Program-made: the position numbers and the translations under genes
Assembly (NCBI GenBank): GCA_015039465.1
Contig: MU130243.1
Coordinates: forward strand, 1 to 64,000
Direction of reading: 5' to 3'
Source: Phlegmacium glaucopus
Taxonomy: Eukaryota; Basidiomycota; Agaricomycetes; Agaricales; Cortinariaceae
DNA length: 64,000 bases
Part shown: in pieces, positions 1 to 10,564 of the stretch
Position numbering within the stretch: the stretch's first letter is position 1
Layout of the letters: each line of letters opens with the position of its first letter
Notes under the pieces: generated by a model
The model's input: the letters and a program-made list of their open reading frames with translations, nothing else
The model's database searches: none
What the model was told of the DNA's origin: nothing

Positions 1-802
1 TCTTATACCTCATTCATCTTCCAAGACCTTCATCCTCCTCCTTCTCTTCTCTATTCTTTCCTCTAACCTCTGTGTGTTAAAAGTCAAGGTTATACCTTCC
101 CTAAACGAACGACAGGGAGTCTCTTGACCTAAGGTCTGGTCCACTGCTCTCTGGTTGGTGTTTATATACAACAACAACAACGATTTATACCGTAGTTCCG
201 CTCCGACTCCAATCCTCTGTTTCACTCCGTCTTTTATTTCTATTTTTCACATCACACCACTTCTTATTTAATTAATTAATTATTATTGTATCATTCCTTT
301 ATTTATTTTATATCTCCGTTATGTCCATATTAGTACTTAAACACCCCCAGCCTAGCAGGGATCCCCATCCTTTCCTCTTTGGATCCCCTGCTAGGTAAGT
401 CACTTGTAGATATCTTTTCTGAAATATTATTAACTTTGGATCCCCTGCTAGCTTGACTAAGTCAGCGTTGCAGTTGCCCTAACAGCCTATTGAGTATAAT
501 TTACGATCTGACTCGCCAAGCAGCATGACTGGTTCCCCAGTGTTCAATGCTTATGGTACATGTCAACAATACTCAGTTTATGCATTGCCAGATCACATCT
601 GGCGCTGAAGATGTGTGCTAAAGTTGGGCCAAATCTGGTGAGTCAACACCATTTATTCACTCTATTCAACCTATTTAGCTCCCAGCTCAGGTTGTTGCTC
701 GTCAGGGTGGGGCCGTCAGCAGTCATTGGTAGTCTCTCAGTCAGTGAGATTCAGCGGTATCTTCATTCTCCAAACTAACCAAGCTTGAATAGATCTTCCA
801 TT
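1..802. other. Intergenic, no gene recognised
   Basis: No reading frame here looks like a protein and I see no splice-consistent gene. The only structure is the short hairpin at 351-395 and a third copy of its arm near 437-451. Confidence 0.5.
351..395. repeat. Short inverted repeat
   Basis: The arm CCTAGCAGGGATCC (351-364) is matched in inverted orientation by GGATCCCCTGCTAGG (381-395), with one extra base in the right arm. A direct copy of the right arm lies at about 437-451. It may be a remnant of a small mobile element; no function can be assigned. Confidence 0.5.
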
Positions 803-810
803 AGTGCAAC

Positions 811-3267
811 TAGTGATGGGCAGGGGTTTGGGAAACCCCTGGGGTACAAGGGTAAGGGTAAGGAGGGTCAGGGTCAGGGTACAGATTTTTTGACCCTTGA
901 AAAACCCTTACCCTTCTGGAGGGGTCAGGGTATTTTTGGGAATTTTTATTTCTCTGATATCAGAGTGATCTAACTGTTGTGTATCTATAAAATTGACTTT
1001 AAATCAGAGAAACAGCAATCTAAAGAGGCCTCACTTCTTTCACAACAATCAGTAGCTTAAAATACTAGTCAAACCCTCTCTATTTCATTTAAAATCTATT
1101 GCTAAACACCTTTAACACCCTGAACATGTTTTAAATAATAGCTACTTTGAAGGCTCCTTTGGATTACAAAACTTGAGGAAGGATTTGGACCAAACCCTTG
1201 TAGTGATGCCAAAGTTCGGTTCCGAACTGGCGCAAGAACCGAGAACCGAAAGAACCGAACCGTCGGTTCAGGTTCAGTTCAGTTCGGTCCAAGGATCTTG
1301 GACCATCGGTCCGGTTCTCGGTTCTCATATTCTACAATTTTGAGAACCGGGTTCGAACCGGTTCGAACCGAACTTTATGTAGATTTTTTTTCTAATTTTT
1401 CCGCAGAGAATTGAATTTATAATCTATAAAATATTGTTAGGCGCCCGACCCAATGTTTTGGATTTCGGAGTTTGAAAAATCCGCGACTCCCATTATCACG
1501 CTGACAACACCACTAACAACACCACAACCACACCAACAACACCAACAACCCCACCGGGGGTGTTATTTTTGGTAAGTTTCTTTATTTAATTAATGTATAT
1601 GACAGTACACAGGGATGACTACCATGGGTATGGACAACAATGTCGAGCACAATGATGACGAGCTTCCGAGTCGGTACTACCTTGGCAGGTATTTTTTTAA
1701 ATTTAAATTTAAATCTAATATAAACTACTACAGACAAACGACGATTCAACAAACGACGATTCAACAAACGACGATGAACAAACGACAACAACGAACACCG
1801 ACAATGAATGAATGAACATGAACAAACGACGACAAATGAGAACCAGCAACTTCGACATCGATCATTGACACAAACACACGCTGATCCCATGCTATCGGCA
1901 CCGCACAACAACCAACTGAGCAGGCGAAACACCATCGTTTGGGTCCCCACAAGACCCAGAAACAGCGGAGAGGTAAGGAGGACATTTCCCCCACCAGCAC
2001 CAGCATCGACATCGGCTGCGTCAACATCAACTGCATTGACGTCGGCTGTGCCCATCTCAACGCCTGCAACAGCCGAGATATACCGACAAGGGCAATGTCA
2101 AGGTGTGAAAACATACGTGTAATTTACTATCTTTCTTAATTTCTGAACATCGTCGCTAATATCCTTCTGCAGCGAAGGTCTATGACGACGACTCGTATTT
2201 TCACCAAGTATCACCTGGATCTAAGACCGATTAGCGGTATTGAAGGGGGTGATCACTAACAACTCCCCACTTATTTTTGGTAAGCATCTTGATTTAATCA
2301 ATGCACTATGACAACACACAGGGACGACAACGACGGGCATGGCCGACGACGTCACAACGATGACGAGCACAGGCATACCCCTTCGCAGGTTTTTTTTTTT
2401 CAATTTCAATTTTAATCTAATGTAAACTACTACAGACAAATGAAGACAACGATTCAACGAACGACAACGAACAAATGAGAACAAGGAACGATGACGAAGA
2501 ACGAACAAACACAAACAATGACAAACGAACAAACGACAAACGATAAACAAATGAAGCAGAGACAACAAACAGATGGATTAACGGACAATAACAACGAACG
2601 ATTGGACAACAACGAACGAACGGACACGACAGTGGCGACGAGCCACGCTACCTTGCCACAACACCACATCACCACACACAAGCACAACAACGAAGATGAT
2701 GCGCTCAGAGAGGAATACCAAGGCAGTGCCAAAGTGGCAGGACCAACAACGCGATGCGAACAACACCAGTGGGGTAGTTAATTTTAATTTTAATATCTAA
2801 TGTACTAAAGCTATGACAGATGAACAATAAACGACGACAACCGCCGTTTGGACCCAGCCACCACCCGTTTAGACAACCAACCACCACCGACCATCTGTTT
2901 GGACCCATTTCTTATTTTATTTGATAGTAATAATTGTAATAATGTCATAATGAATTATATGGGGGTTTTTTTTCATCGGTTCGATGGTTCGAACCGGTTC
3001 TGGTTCCGGTTCCGGTTCAGTTCAGCCAGGAACCCTTCGGTTCGGTTCTCAGTTCTCCAAAAATGGTTGAAGAACCGAACTGAACCGAACTTTGGCATCA
3101 CTAAACCCTTGCACTAAACCCTGCTGGGGTTTCTTACCCTCCAACCCCTCAGAAACCCTTACCCTTACCCTCCAAAACCCTTACCCTCAGCCAAGGGTAA
3201 GGGTTTTTGGAGGGTAAGGGTAAGGGTCAGCCTAATTCCACCCCGGGGTTACCCTTGACCATCACTA
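811..3267. mobile_element. 546-bp hAT-type MITE, copy 1, split by a nested element
   Basis: The element begins TAGTGATGGGCAGGGG and ends in the inverse of TAGTGATGGTCAAGGG. It is flanked by the 8-bp direct repeat AGTGCAAC (803-810 and 3268-3275), the TSD length of the hAT superfamily. Removing the nested insertion 1201-3103 and one copy of its TSD leaves 546 bp, the same length as the copy at 52689-53234, from which it differs at only a handful of positions. It contains many GGGTAA/TTACCC repeats and no coding capacity, so it is non-autonomous. Confidence 0.9.
1201..3103. mobile_element. 1.9-kb non-autonomous hAT-like element nested in the MITE
   Basis: The ends are TAGTGATGCCAAAGTTCGGT and its inverse at 3084-3103, flanked by the 8-bp duplication AACCCTTG (1193-1200 and 3104-3111). 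The uninterrupted MITE at 52689 has a single AACCCTTG at the matching point, which proves insertion. Subterminal regions are rich in GAACCG/CGGTTC motifs. The interior holds two related segments (about 1570-1760 and 2275-2460), each with GT..AG-like borders and runs of CAACGA/AACGAC, but no transposase is recognisable. Confidence 0.85.
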
Positions 3268-3275
3268 AGTGCAAC

Positions 3276-5301
3276 TGTGTCACGTTCATCTTACTCTGCT
3301 GTTCGTATTTTCTCATTCTAGGTTGCCACCATCACTACTAATCTTATTTCAATTACCAGCATCATGCATGGCAACAAGGTGTACAAGAAGTGGTTAACCT
3401 AGGTATGAAAGTGACCAATTTATGTCCTGCTCCCACTGACTCTTGCGTCAGTTTTCCCAGGTAATTGTAAATTATCACGAGTATTGGATTTTACTTAAAA
3501 CAAGCCTTGGTGATACTAACTTGACAGCGCCACATTACCTTGCCTGTTCGGATATTATGGTAAGCAATCTGTGTTTGTTATGGCAGTAGACATACTTTAA
3601 CATCTTGTTACATACAATTTATCGGGTTTTTATCTATCGTGTCACCTGTTCTCCTCGTTGCAGACCCCCCCTCTCTCTCTCAAGTCTCACTACCTCCCAC
3701 TGCCTAGTACGGTATGAGCCTCACCACAACATATTTCATATATTGGTACGTTCTACTCGCCCGTCTACCGGAAATCCTATTCTAATTTCTATCGCCCTCA
3801 GCCTATGATTATCGGTGGACATTAAAGGCCTTGTAAGAGGGGCAATAGTAGTTTACTGTACATCAAGTCGTAGTCAATGAATGAATTTATTTTATTGTTA
3901 TATCACTGAAATTCAACCCTTGTATTCTCCACAATCTAATACTTGTGACTAAAATTTTACATAGTCGACCATTCTTGCAGTCAAATACATAACCTTGTAT
4001 TCTCCACATTCCAATACTTGTGACTAAAAATTTGCATGTTCGGCAATTCTTGCATGCTCTGGCATTCTTCGCGATCCATGCAGCCCCTTGTAAATTGTTG
4101 CCGGTGTCCTAAAGTTCACATTTCTTGTGGTAATATGTATGTTTTTAGTTGGTAGTATTCACATGTATCTATCTACCCAAAATTTGAAGTTTACAGGTAT
4201 TTTATTGGTATGTTTGGGTATGTATCCAGATACAAGCATTGTGATGTTTTGGTGATGTTCAGATTGGTGATAGTCCCCCATAAACACGACCTTTATGATT
4301 TTATTGATTTATGACAATGGCCCGGGTACACTCCAAGGATTTCCCCATAATCTTAATGATTTGAGACTTGGTAAGGTTAATCCCTGAGTTGCACGGGCTA
4401 GTGTGAGTTGATCAGTAGAGTTTGCACTTCCGTAATATCATGTACATGCATCGTTTATCTGCCAGTTCGGTCACTTCGGTGTGCCTTTTCAAATCACTTG
4501 CCTCAACTCTATGGCATTCTGCACGGTGATTTCGGGGAACCCACGCAGTTGTTTTAACCTCCGAATCTAAAGAGAAAGGACAGTTACTATCCCTGCTTTG
4601 ACGGCTCGGCCTGATGAGTTGAAGGTTGATGTCATATATACAGGTCGACCATGGGCATGATTGACAATCGAGGATGGTCGTAAAGGAATGTGATCGACTG
4701 ATCAATCGATCACTCATGATGGACATGCGTGTGTAATTAACTAACCTGATGACACAGATTGAATGTCCAGGCGCCCAGGAGTCACTGACCTCGACTAGGG
4801 TCAATGAACACGTTGTTTTGCCAGTGAATTCTATTCAACCTTGTATCTAGAGCTCAAAAGACCTGGCTTACTGGCAATTCGAAGCAATATGGTTACCCGC
4901 TTTCTGTCGATCAGTTACCTCCAGTTACCCATTTGACGACAGGCCCCAAGCAGATATCTGATTACCATAGAGATGCCTCCGTACCAATCAGATCCTTCAT
5001 TTTTCGCCGGTTCCGTCTATATTTAGATTCCTTATACAAATACTACCCTGATCGTCACCATCATGTCCATTTGCCATCCTTTCGTTCTTGTTCTTTCTCT
5101 TCCCGTGCCCCAAGTAATGTATACTGTCACCTTATGTTTCTCAATACTCACCTCTACCTCTACTTTTCTAGCCTTTTTTTTGGGCTTGCCTAGTTGCATC
5201 CCCTGGTCTTCTTGGCTTGCAGCCTTTTTTCACTTTCAAACTTCACATTCATTCAAGCAGGCTCTTCAACTTCTTTACTTGATCACCAAATTAATTCAAA
5301 A
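3276..5301. other. Intergenic with a 2-copy 74-bp tandem repeat
   Basis: No gene is supported. At about 3917-4065 a unit containing CCTTGTATTCTCCACA and AATACTTGTGACTAAAA occurs twice with a period near 74 bp. The minus-strand open frame at 4412-4804 has no recognisable protein character. Confidence 0.45.
4984..5025 (+). promoter_or_regulatory. Putative promoter of the ferritin-like gene
   Basis: A CCAAT box (4984-4988) is followed by a TATA-like CTATATTTA (5017-5025), upstream of a pyrimidine-rich leader leading to the start codon at 5302. The spacing fits a fungal RNA polymerase II promoter. This is inferred from motifs alone. Confidence 0.35.
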
Positions 5302-7017
5302 ATGCGTTTTGCTAAAACTTCATCGTTGATCTCTTTGTTCGCAACGGCTCTTTTGGCGTCAGCAGCTCCGCACAGGAAGCGAGCAGCAGCCACTGACATC
5401 TTGGTCTACCGTGAGTAATTTAGCTGCACCAGAAAGACATTTTCATGACATAGGCCCTCATATATCTTTTTCAGAATTCGCTGATGTTCTAGAACAGTTT
5501 GAATCGGCATTTTACGCTCAAGCTCTTAGTCAATTCCAAGCCAGCGATTTCACATCGGCTGGCTTCTCTTCAAGTGAACTGGCTATCGAGCAACTCACCG
5601 TCATTCAAACTGACGAAGCTACCCACTCAACTGTGCTACAGGTAATTTTGAATTACACGAACCATTTATCACACAACTAAACCTAGTTTTTTAGGCTGCC
5701 ATAAAGTCTTTCGGCGCAACTCCCATCACGAGTTGTCAATTCGACTTCTCAAGTGCAATGAAGGATGTCACTACAATGGCTGCCACTGCCCGCATCATCG
5801 AATCCGTCGGCGTCTCCGCATACCTCGGCGGGGCCGCTCTCGTGAGCGACCCTGTTCTCCTCACCTCGGCTGCCTCGATCTTGACGGTCGAAGCTCGTCA
5901 CCAGACGATCCTGAACATATTGTCCAGCACTGGAACTGCCATTCCTAATGCTTTCGACTTTGCTCTCACTCCAAGCGAAGTTCTTGCTCTCGCTAGCCCG
6001 TTCTTTAAAGGTGCTTGTGATCTTGGTGTTCCAGGTATGTCGTACGAACATGGAATCCTCAAAACACTAAATTCATTATCAATATATAGTTAATCCTGTT
6101 CTGTCGGTTACAAACACCGGATCGATTGCTGTAGGGACTCAGCTCAGTTTCTCGTCTCCAGCAATCAACAGCAGCACAGATACAAGCGTAAGCCACGACC
6201 GCTTACGTTGAATCAACGCAAAAAAAACTAATTATCTTTTCAGAAATTCTACTGTCAAATGCTGCTCGGTGGTCAACCCACGTCCATCCCCTTCCCTTTC
6301 AATAGCTGTGTTGTTCCTCCAGGTATCAACGGACCAGTCGCCATTTTCATCACCTCCGATGGACAACCTCTGATTAACAACGTTGTCGACCGAGCTACTA
6401 CTCAACTTGTGGCTGGTCCGCTACTGACCTTCATTGACACTCAACCGCAGAAGTTGGGCGAAGCTGTAGGTATCGCCTCCGGCTCTAGTTCTGGCAGCAG
6501 CAGCAGTGGTAGCAGTACCGACAGCAGTGGTAGCAGTACTGACAGCAGTGGTAGTAGCGCTGCAACCCCAACTGCAACTGACAGCAGCGTTGGTGCCACC
6601 GATTCCGCCACTACCAGCAGTGGTAGTAGCGCTGCAACCCCGAGTGCAACTGATAGCAGCGCTAGTGCCACCGGTTCCGCCACTACCAGCAGTGGTAGTA
6701 GCGCTGCAACCCCAACTGCAACCGACAGCAGCGCTAGTGCCACCGGTTCCGCCAGTACCAGCACCGAAACTATCTCACCAGCAGAAGCCTCCATCGTCAT
6801 CGCGGGCGCTTCCTCAAGTGCCACTGCCAACGCAATGACACCAACCGCCAGCTCTGCGTCTTCACCTACGCCCGCATCGTCCGCCTCAGCTGCATCTGGA
6901 TCTCCCAACGTTTTCATAGCCGTTCCAGGAGGTCCCAACACCTACGTTGGGCCAGCTGCGGGTGGTACTTTGATCATCAAGGGATGGAATTATGTCCCTA
7001 ACCCCCACAAGGCTTAA
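5302..7017 (+). CDS. Secreted ferritin-like (Rds1-type) protein with Ser/Ala/Thr-rich tail
   Basis: Five exons (5302-5410, 5475-5641, 5695-6034, 6090-6187, 6244-7017), all with GT-AG introns of 53-64 nt, give an open frame of 495 residues. Residues about 1-21 form a signal peptide (MRFAKTSSLISLFATALLAS). The next ~170 residues resemble the Ferritin_2/Rds1 family of fungal stress-induced secreted proteins: helical, with FADVLEQFESAFY, a TDEATHSTVLQ segment and VEARHQTIL, where E/H residues could bind metal. A second conserved part follows (FYCQMLLGGQP to VAGPLLTF). From about residue 300 the chain is a low-complexity Ser/Ala/Thr region with three similar repeats around SSAATPTATDSS, typical of cell-wall proteins. 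The C-terminus is GGTLIIKGWNYVPNPHKA; no GPI signal is obvious. Enzymatic activity is not established for the family. Confidence 0.85.
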
Positions 7018-8092
7018 TCTAATCATCATAGCCACACCTCATTGCCCTTCCTAGTCATGAATGGATGGGGTAATTTCCATGGCTTCAATTATATTGGGTA
7101 TTCCTCTTTTCCACTTTTTTTATCGGAAGAAGGGGATGGGGGATTGTCTTGTTAAACCGTTTTGTACAATCAGTTCTTTCTCCTCCTTTTACAATGCGGA
7201 CTAGCGATGATCAATCATACCACAGTTGCTCAAGAAGATCTTCCGCCTTTCGACTTTCCTTTTTTTTTCATTGATAAAGTTTCCTTTTTGGTGTCAGTAA
7301 CGGTTGTATGAGCCGCTTGTATACTTTTAAATTTTATTTTTGTTCGCTCACTCTGAGACAGTGTGTTCTTTGATCTTTGACGGATCAACATATTTCCATG
7401 GAGCCCAACCTAGTGTTGAAACTATCTAATATAATACTAAGATGCTCGTTTTATTGTGATTCATGTGAATTATGTTTAAGTTTTGTAAGAGTGTCTGTCG
7501 GCTTATCTCGTTGCCATAATGTCAGAGGCTCTCTCCTGTAGTACTGCAGAGACTTCGCAGGATTGTTGTCTCGCCCGCGTCGCCCGATCACGAGGATACG
7601 GAATGGCATGGCATGGTGATTGTCACCAATACTTACGTCTACTACTAGCGCGGCGTCCCCATGGATAAGATATGTAATACTTATTCTGAGATCCTTCAAG
7701 CCTTACTAGAGGTCTGAAATAATAATCCTTTGCTTTCAATTCCAGTTCCAGTTCGAAATTTTACATCCGTGATTGTATCTATTATAGTATAGGTTCAACT
7801 TATCTTTTTATCTCATTCCCAAGTTTCTCCTCTGCGCACAGCTATCACTGTCTTTAGGGCTGTTGAAATTTATGTGCAAGAGTCCATGAGGCTGGCGATG
7901 AAACTGCCCGAAGCAGGTCCTGTCCGAAAGAGCAAGTTGGCTCGAGTCCTCGCATTCTGCATTTCAGCCACTCCTTCCTACTGGAATGCTGCCTCATGCT
8001 TCAATCGCCTCTACCCACACACTAACTCAGCCCGTTTCATGCACCTCTATCTCTATGCATCGATACCAATTCTCCATCCAAGCACCTATGCT
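7018..8092. other. Intergenic between convergent genes
   Basis: This is the 3' flank of the ferritin-like gene and of the EAF gene on the opposite strand. It is AT-rich with T-runs near 7258-7268. No gene or repeat is recognised. Confidence 0.5.
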
Positions 8093-10108
8093 TCAATCAT
8101 CATCACTATCATCACTGCTCGAATACTCCTCCTCGCTCATCTCTACCCCAGACGCAAGTCTATTCATTGAAATAGGTTGCCTTGTACCATCCGGTTCCGA
8201 GTCAACAGCAAGCCCCCCAAAAACGTCATCATCCGAATCATCCTCCACCTCTGCCACCTCCATATGTTCATTCAACTCCTGCTCGAAAGCAGTCACATCA
8301 ATTTCCTCTTCCTCGCCGTCATGATCTCCATCAACAGATGGTTGCATATCCACTTGTCTTTCGTCATCACCATCGATTTCTTCAAACACGTCTCGGAATA
8401 TATCTTGTTCCAACTCGAGTTCGTAAGCTACCGCATCATCGTCAACATTGGAATTGGAATTGGAATTGGAAGGGGCCAGAGCTAGATTGGCAGTAGACAC
8501 TTCATCCCAATCCTCTTCTTCATCAGTTTCATATTGACCCATCATTGGAGGCGAAGCTGGCGTAGATGTTGGCAAGGACAATGATGCAGGCACTGCCGGA
8601 GGCGGTGGTACTATTGGCGGTGGTACATTGCGGGAAGAGCTTCCAGTACCTCTGGAACTGTGAGACCCAGCAGGCAGCGGTGGCGGCGCAAATGAGTTCG
8701 ATCCACCTGGCAACGACAAGGTAACAGTCGCAGGAGGCGTTGGGGGGAGCGCGGGCTGCTGTGGCGTAGATGGTCGAGGCCGTTTCGCAGGTCTGCCGCC
8801 GAACTCGATTACTTCGTCTGTATATGAGGCTGATTTCGGAGGAGCGGTAGGTATAGAAGTAGGAACAGGAACAGGTTTCGCTTTCTTCTCCTTCTTCTGA
8901 ATTGGTTCTTTCTTCTGAGTTGATTCTGTCTTCTGGACTGGTTTTTTCTTCGGAACTGATCCTGTTTGCTGAACTGGTCCACTGTGTTCAACTTGTTCTT
9001 TTTTCTGAACTGGTCGTGGCTTTTGACGAGGCGGCGCAGGTACAGCAGGAACTGGGACAGTTGGAACAGCACTAGGTGGAAGAGGTGTTGCTTTTTGCCT
9101 TGGTTGAGATGCAGCGACCGGCGCTTTCGCTTCAACACGATGTTTGGGTATAGGCTTCACTGGACGAGCTTTCGGTGGTGGCAGAGGTTGTGCTTTTGGA
9201 GGGACGGGGGAAGAAGGCTTTGGGGGACTAAATACTTCTCCCTCTTCTACCTCTTTACGAACAATGGCTTTTGGTACGGCCACCACGCTCATGTCTATGT
9301 CTCCTTCAGCGTCTTCATCCAAGCCAAGAAGTTCAAGCTCTAGTTCGTCGATGGCTTGACGTTGTTTTCCTTTGCTTTTATTTGTCTTCTCTGTGGGAGG
9401 AGTAGCTTGGGGCGCAGCTATGGGGGCAACTGTAAATAATAAAAATATTGAAGCGCCTTGTTGACGGTGTCAAGGAAAGGCGAACATACTTGATGAACGA
9501 GGAGATACGGTTGTCTTCCGATCATAATGAAGATTCACAAAAGAGTCCAGCTTTTCTAGTGAATATGTCTAAGAATATTTCATTAATTAATAATTCCGAC
9601 GGATGAATAGGAATAGGAATAACGGACTCCAGTATCCTCATCATAGATGAGCACACAATCGACCTCCCTGGCAGATTGTTCAGTACCTCGAAATATATGG
9701 GCCTCTCCAGACTCATACAACGGGTCAGATCATTAAACATGTATATAATGATAAGATCCCACATACTTGAGTGCTGGGGTATTCTGCTAACACCTTGGTA
9801 TTATCGGCGCTCTTCTGGATCTCTATGGAAGCAGGTTTGGTGGTATCAATCGATGGTGGTTTGAAATTAACTGCGGGGATACACAAACGTAAGTTATGGT
9901 GAGCTAGAGAATTAAGGTAAACTAAGAACATACACCGAAAGGAATAAAAGTCGCGTTCAGGAAGGTTCGATCGTTTCGCTGTGGCGGTGGAACCAGGCGA
10001 TGCCTTCAGCTTCCTAGCTTTAAGCGCCTTAGCCAATGCAGGGCCTATATTGAAAGCATGGCGGCCAGGGGCAGGCGTCCAAGGGGCTATACTACTTGGG
10101 CTAGCCAT
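8093..10108 (-). CDS. EAF-family transcription elongation factor (ELL-associated)
   Basis: Five exons on the minus strand (10108-9934, 9870-9767, 9711-9628, 9568-9490, 9429-8093) join into an open frame of 592 residues; every junction keeps phase. Residues about 50-145 match the EAF N-terminal domain: FYSFRFNFKPPSIDT, IFRGTEQSAREVDCVLIYD, EDTGTYSLEKLDSFVNLHYD. EAF proteins bind ELL and stimulate RNA polymerase II elongation in the nucleus. The remaining ~440 residues are disordered: a Pro/Lys/Gln-rich stretch with repeated QKKEP/VQK units, proline runs, then a strongly acidic tail (DEEEDWDEV to SSSDDSDDD) that would suit a transactivation region. The intron 3 donor (GTCCGT) is weak but needed for the EDTG-TYSLEKL join. 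The gene is divergent in layout from the ferritin-like gene and its promoter is shared with the edge of the duplicated block. Confidence 0.85.
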
Positions 10109-10325
10109 GGTGGTATGGGAAGAACAAAGGATCCACCAATCCCCGGCCGTCCTTTGGACTGGGCCACAACAAAGGTGATTGATGACAGCAAGTTTACTAC
10201 AACCAGCTGCTGACTCAGCGCCGTTCTGACTGCACCAGGCCCCGAGAAGCGGTGTCCGCGAATTTGGTATTTGAGGCCCAAAAATCATCAAATTTGTGTC
10301 CACAAATTTGGGTATTTAAGGATAT

Positions 10326-10389
10326 AAAATGTCACCACTTTCTATATAAGTCAATAAAACTTAACTTATATAGAAAGTGGTGACATTTT
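10326..10389. repeat. Perfect 26-bp inverted repeat (hairpin)
   Basis: The arm 10326-10351 is exactly inverted at 10364-10389 around a 12-nt loop; the core is GTCACCACTTTCTATATAAG. The region is absent from the otherwise matching paralogous block at 55600-55790, so it was gained in copy A or lost from copy B. Confidence 0.85.
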
Positions 10390-10564
10390 GCAAATGATTT
10401 TCAAAAAAACAATAGGATGCCGAAATGTTCGATTTTGGAGCAGTCCCGTTTTATACAAAAGGTAAAATTACGGCTTCTTTTTGTGAAAAACAAAATATAT
10501 TTATGAATTTTGCACATTTGGATCGGATTTTGGATAGCTACAAAATAGTCCCATAGAATCAATT

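Noticed and set aside
811..3267. GGGTAA/TTACCC runs as internal telomere repeats
   Set aside because: The runs are irregular, lie within the ends of a TSD-flanked MITE, and recur in its second copy, so they belong to the transposon.
4412..4804. 130-codon minus-strand open frame
   Set aside because: No recognisable protein features, no duplication or context supporting a gene.
6441..6941. 166-codon minus-strand frame and the 110-codon +2 frame in the ferritin-like gene
   Set aside because: They arise from Ser/Ala/Thr codon repeats in the real gene.
8966..9359. Plus-strand frames opposite the EAF gene
   Set aside because: Antisense of the low-complexity Pro/Lys/Gln region; the minus-strand gene has consistent introns and conserved motifs.
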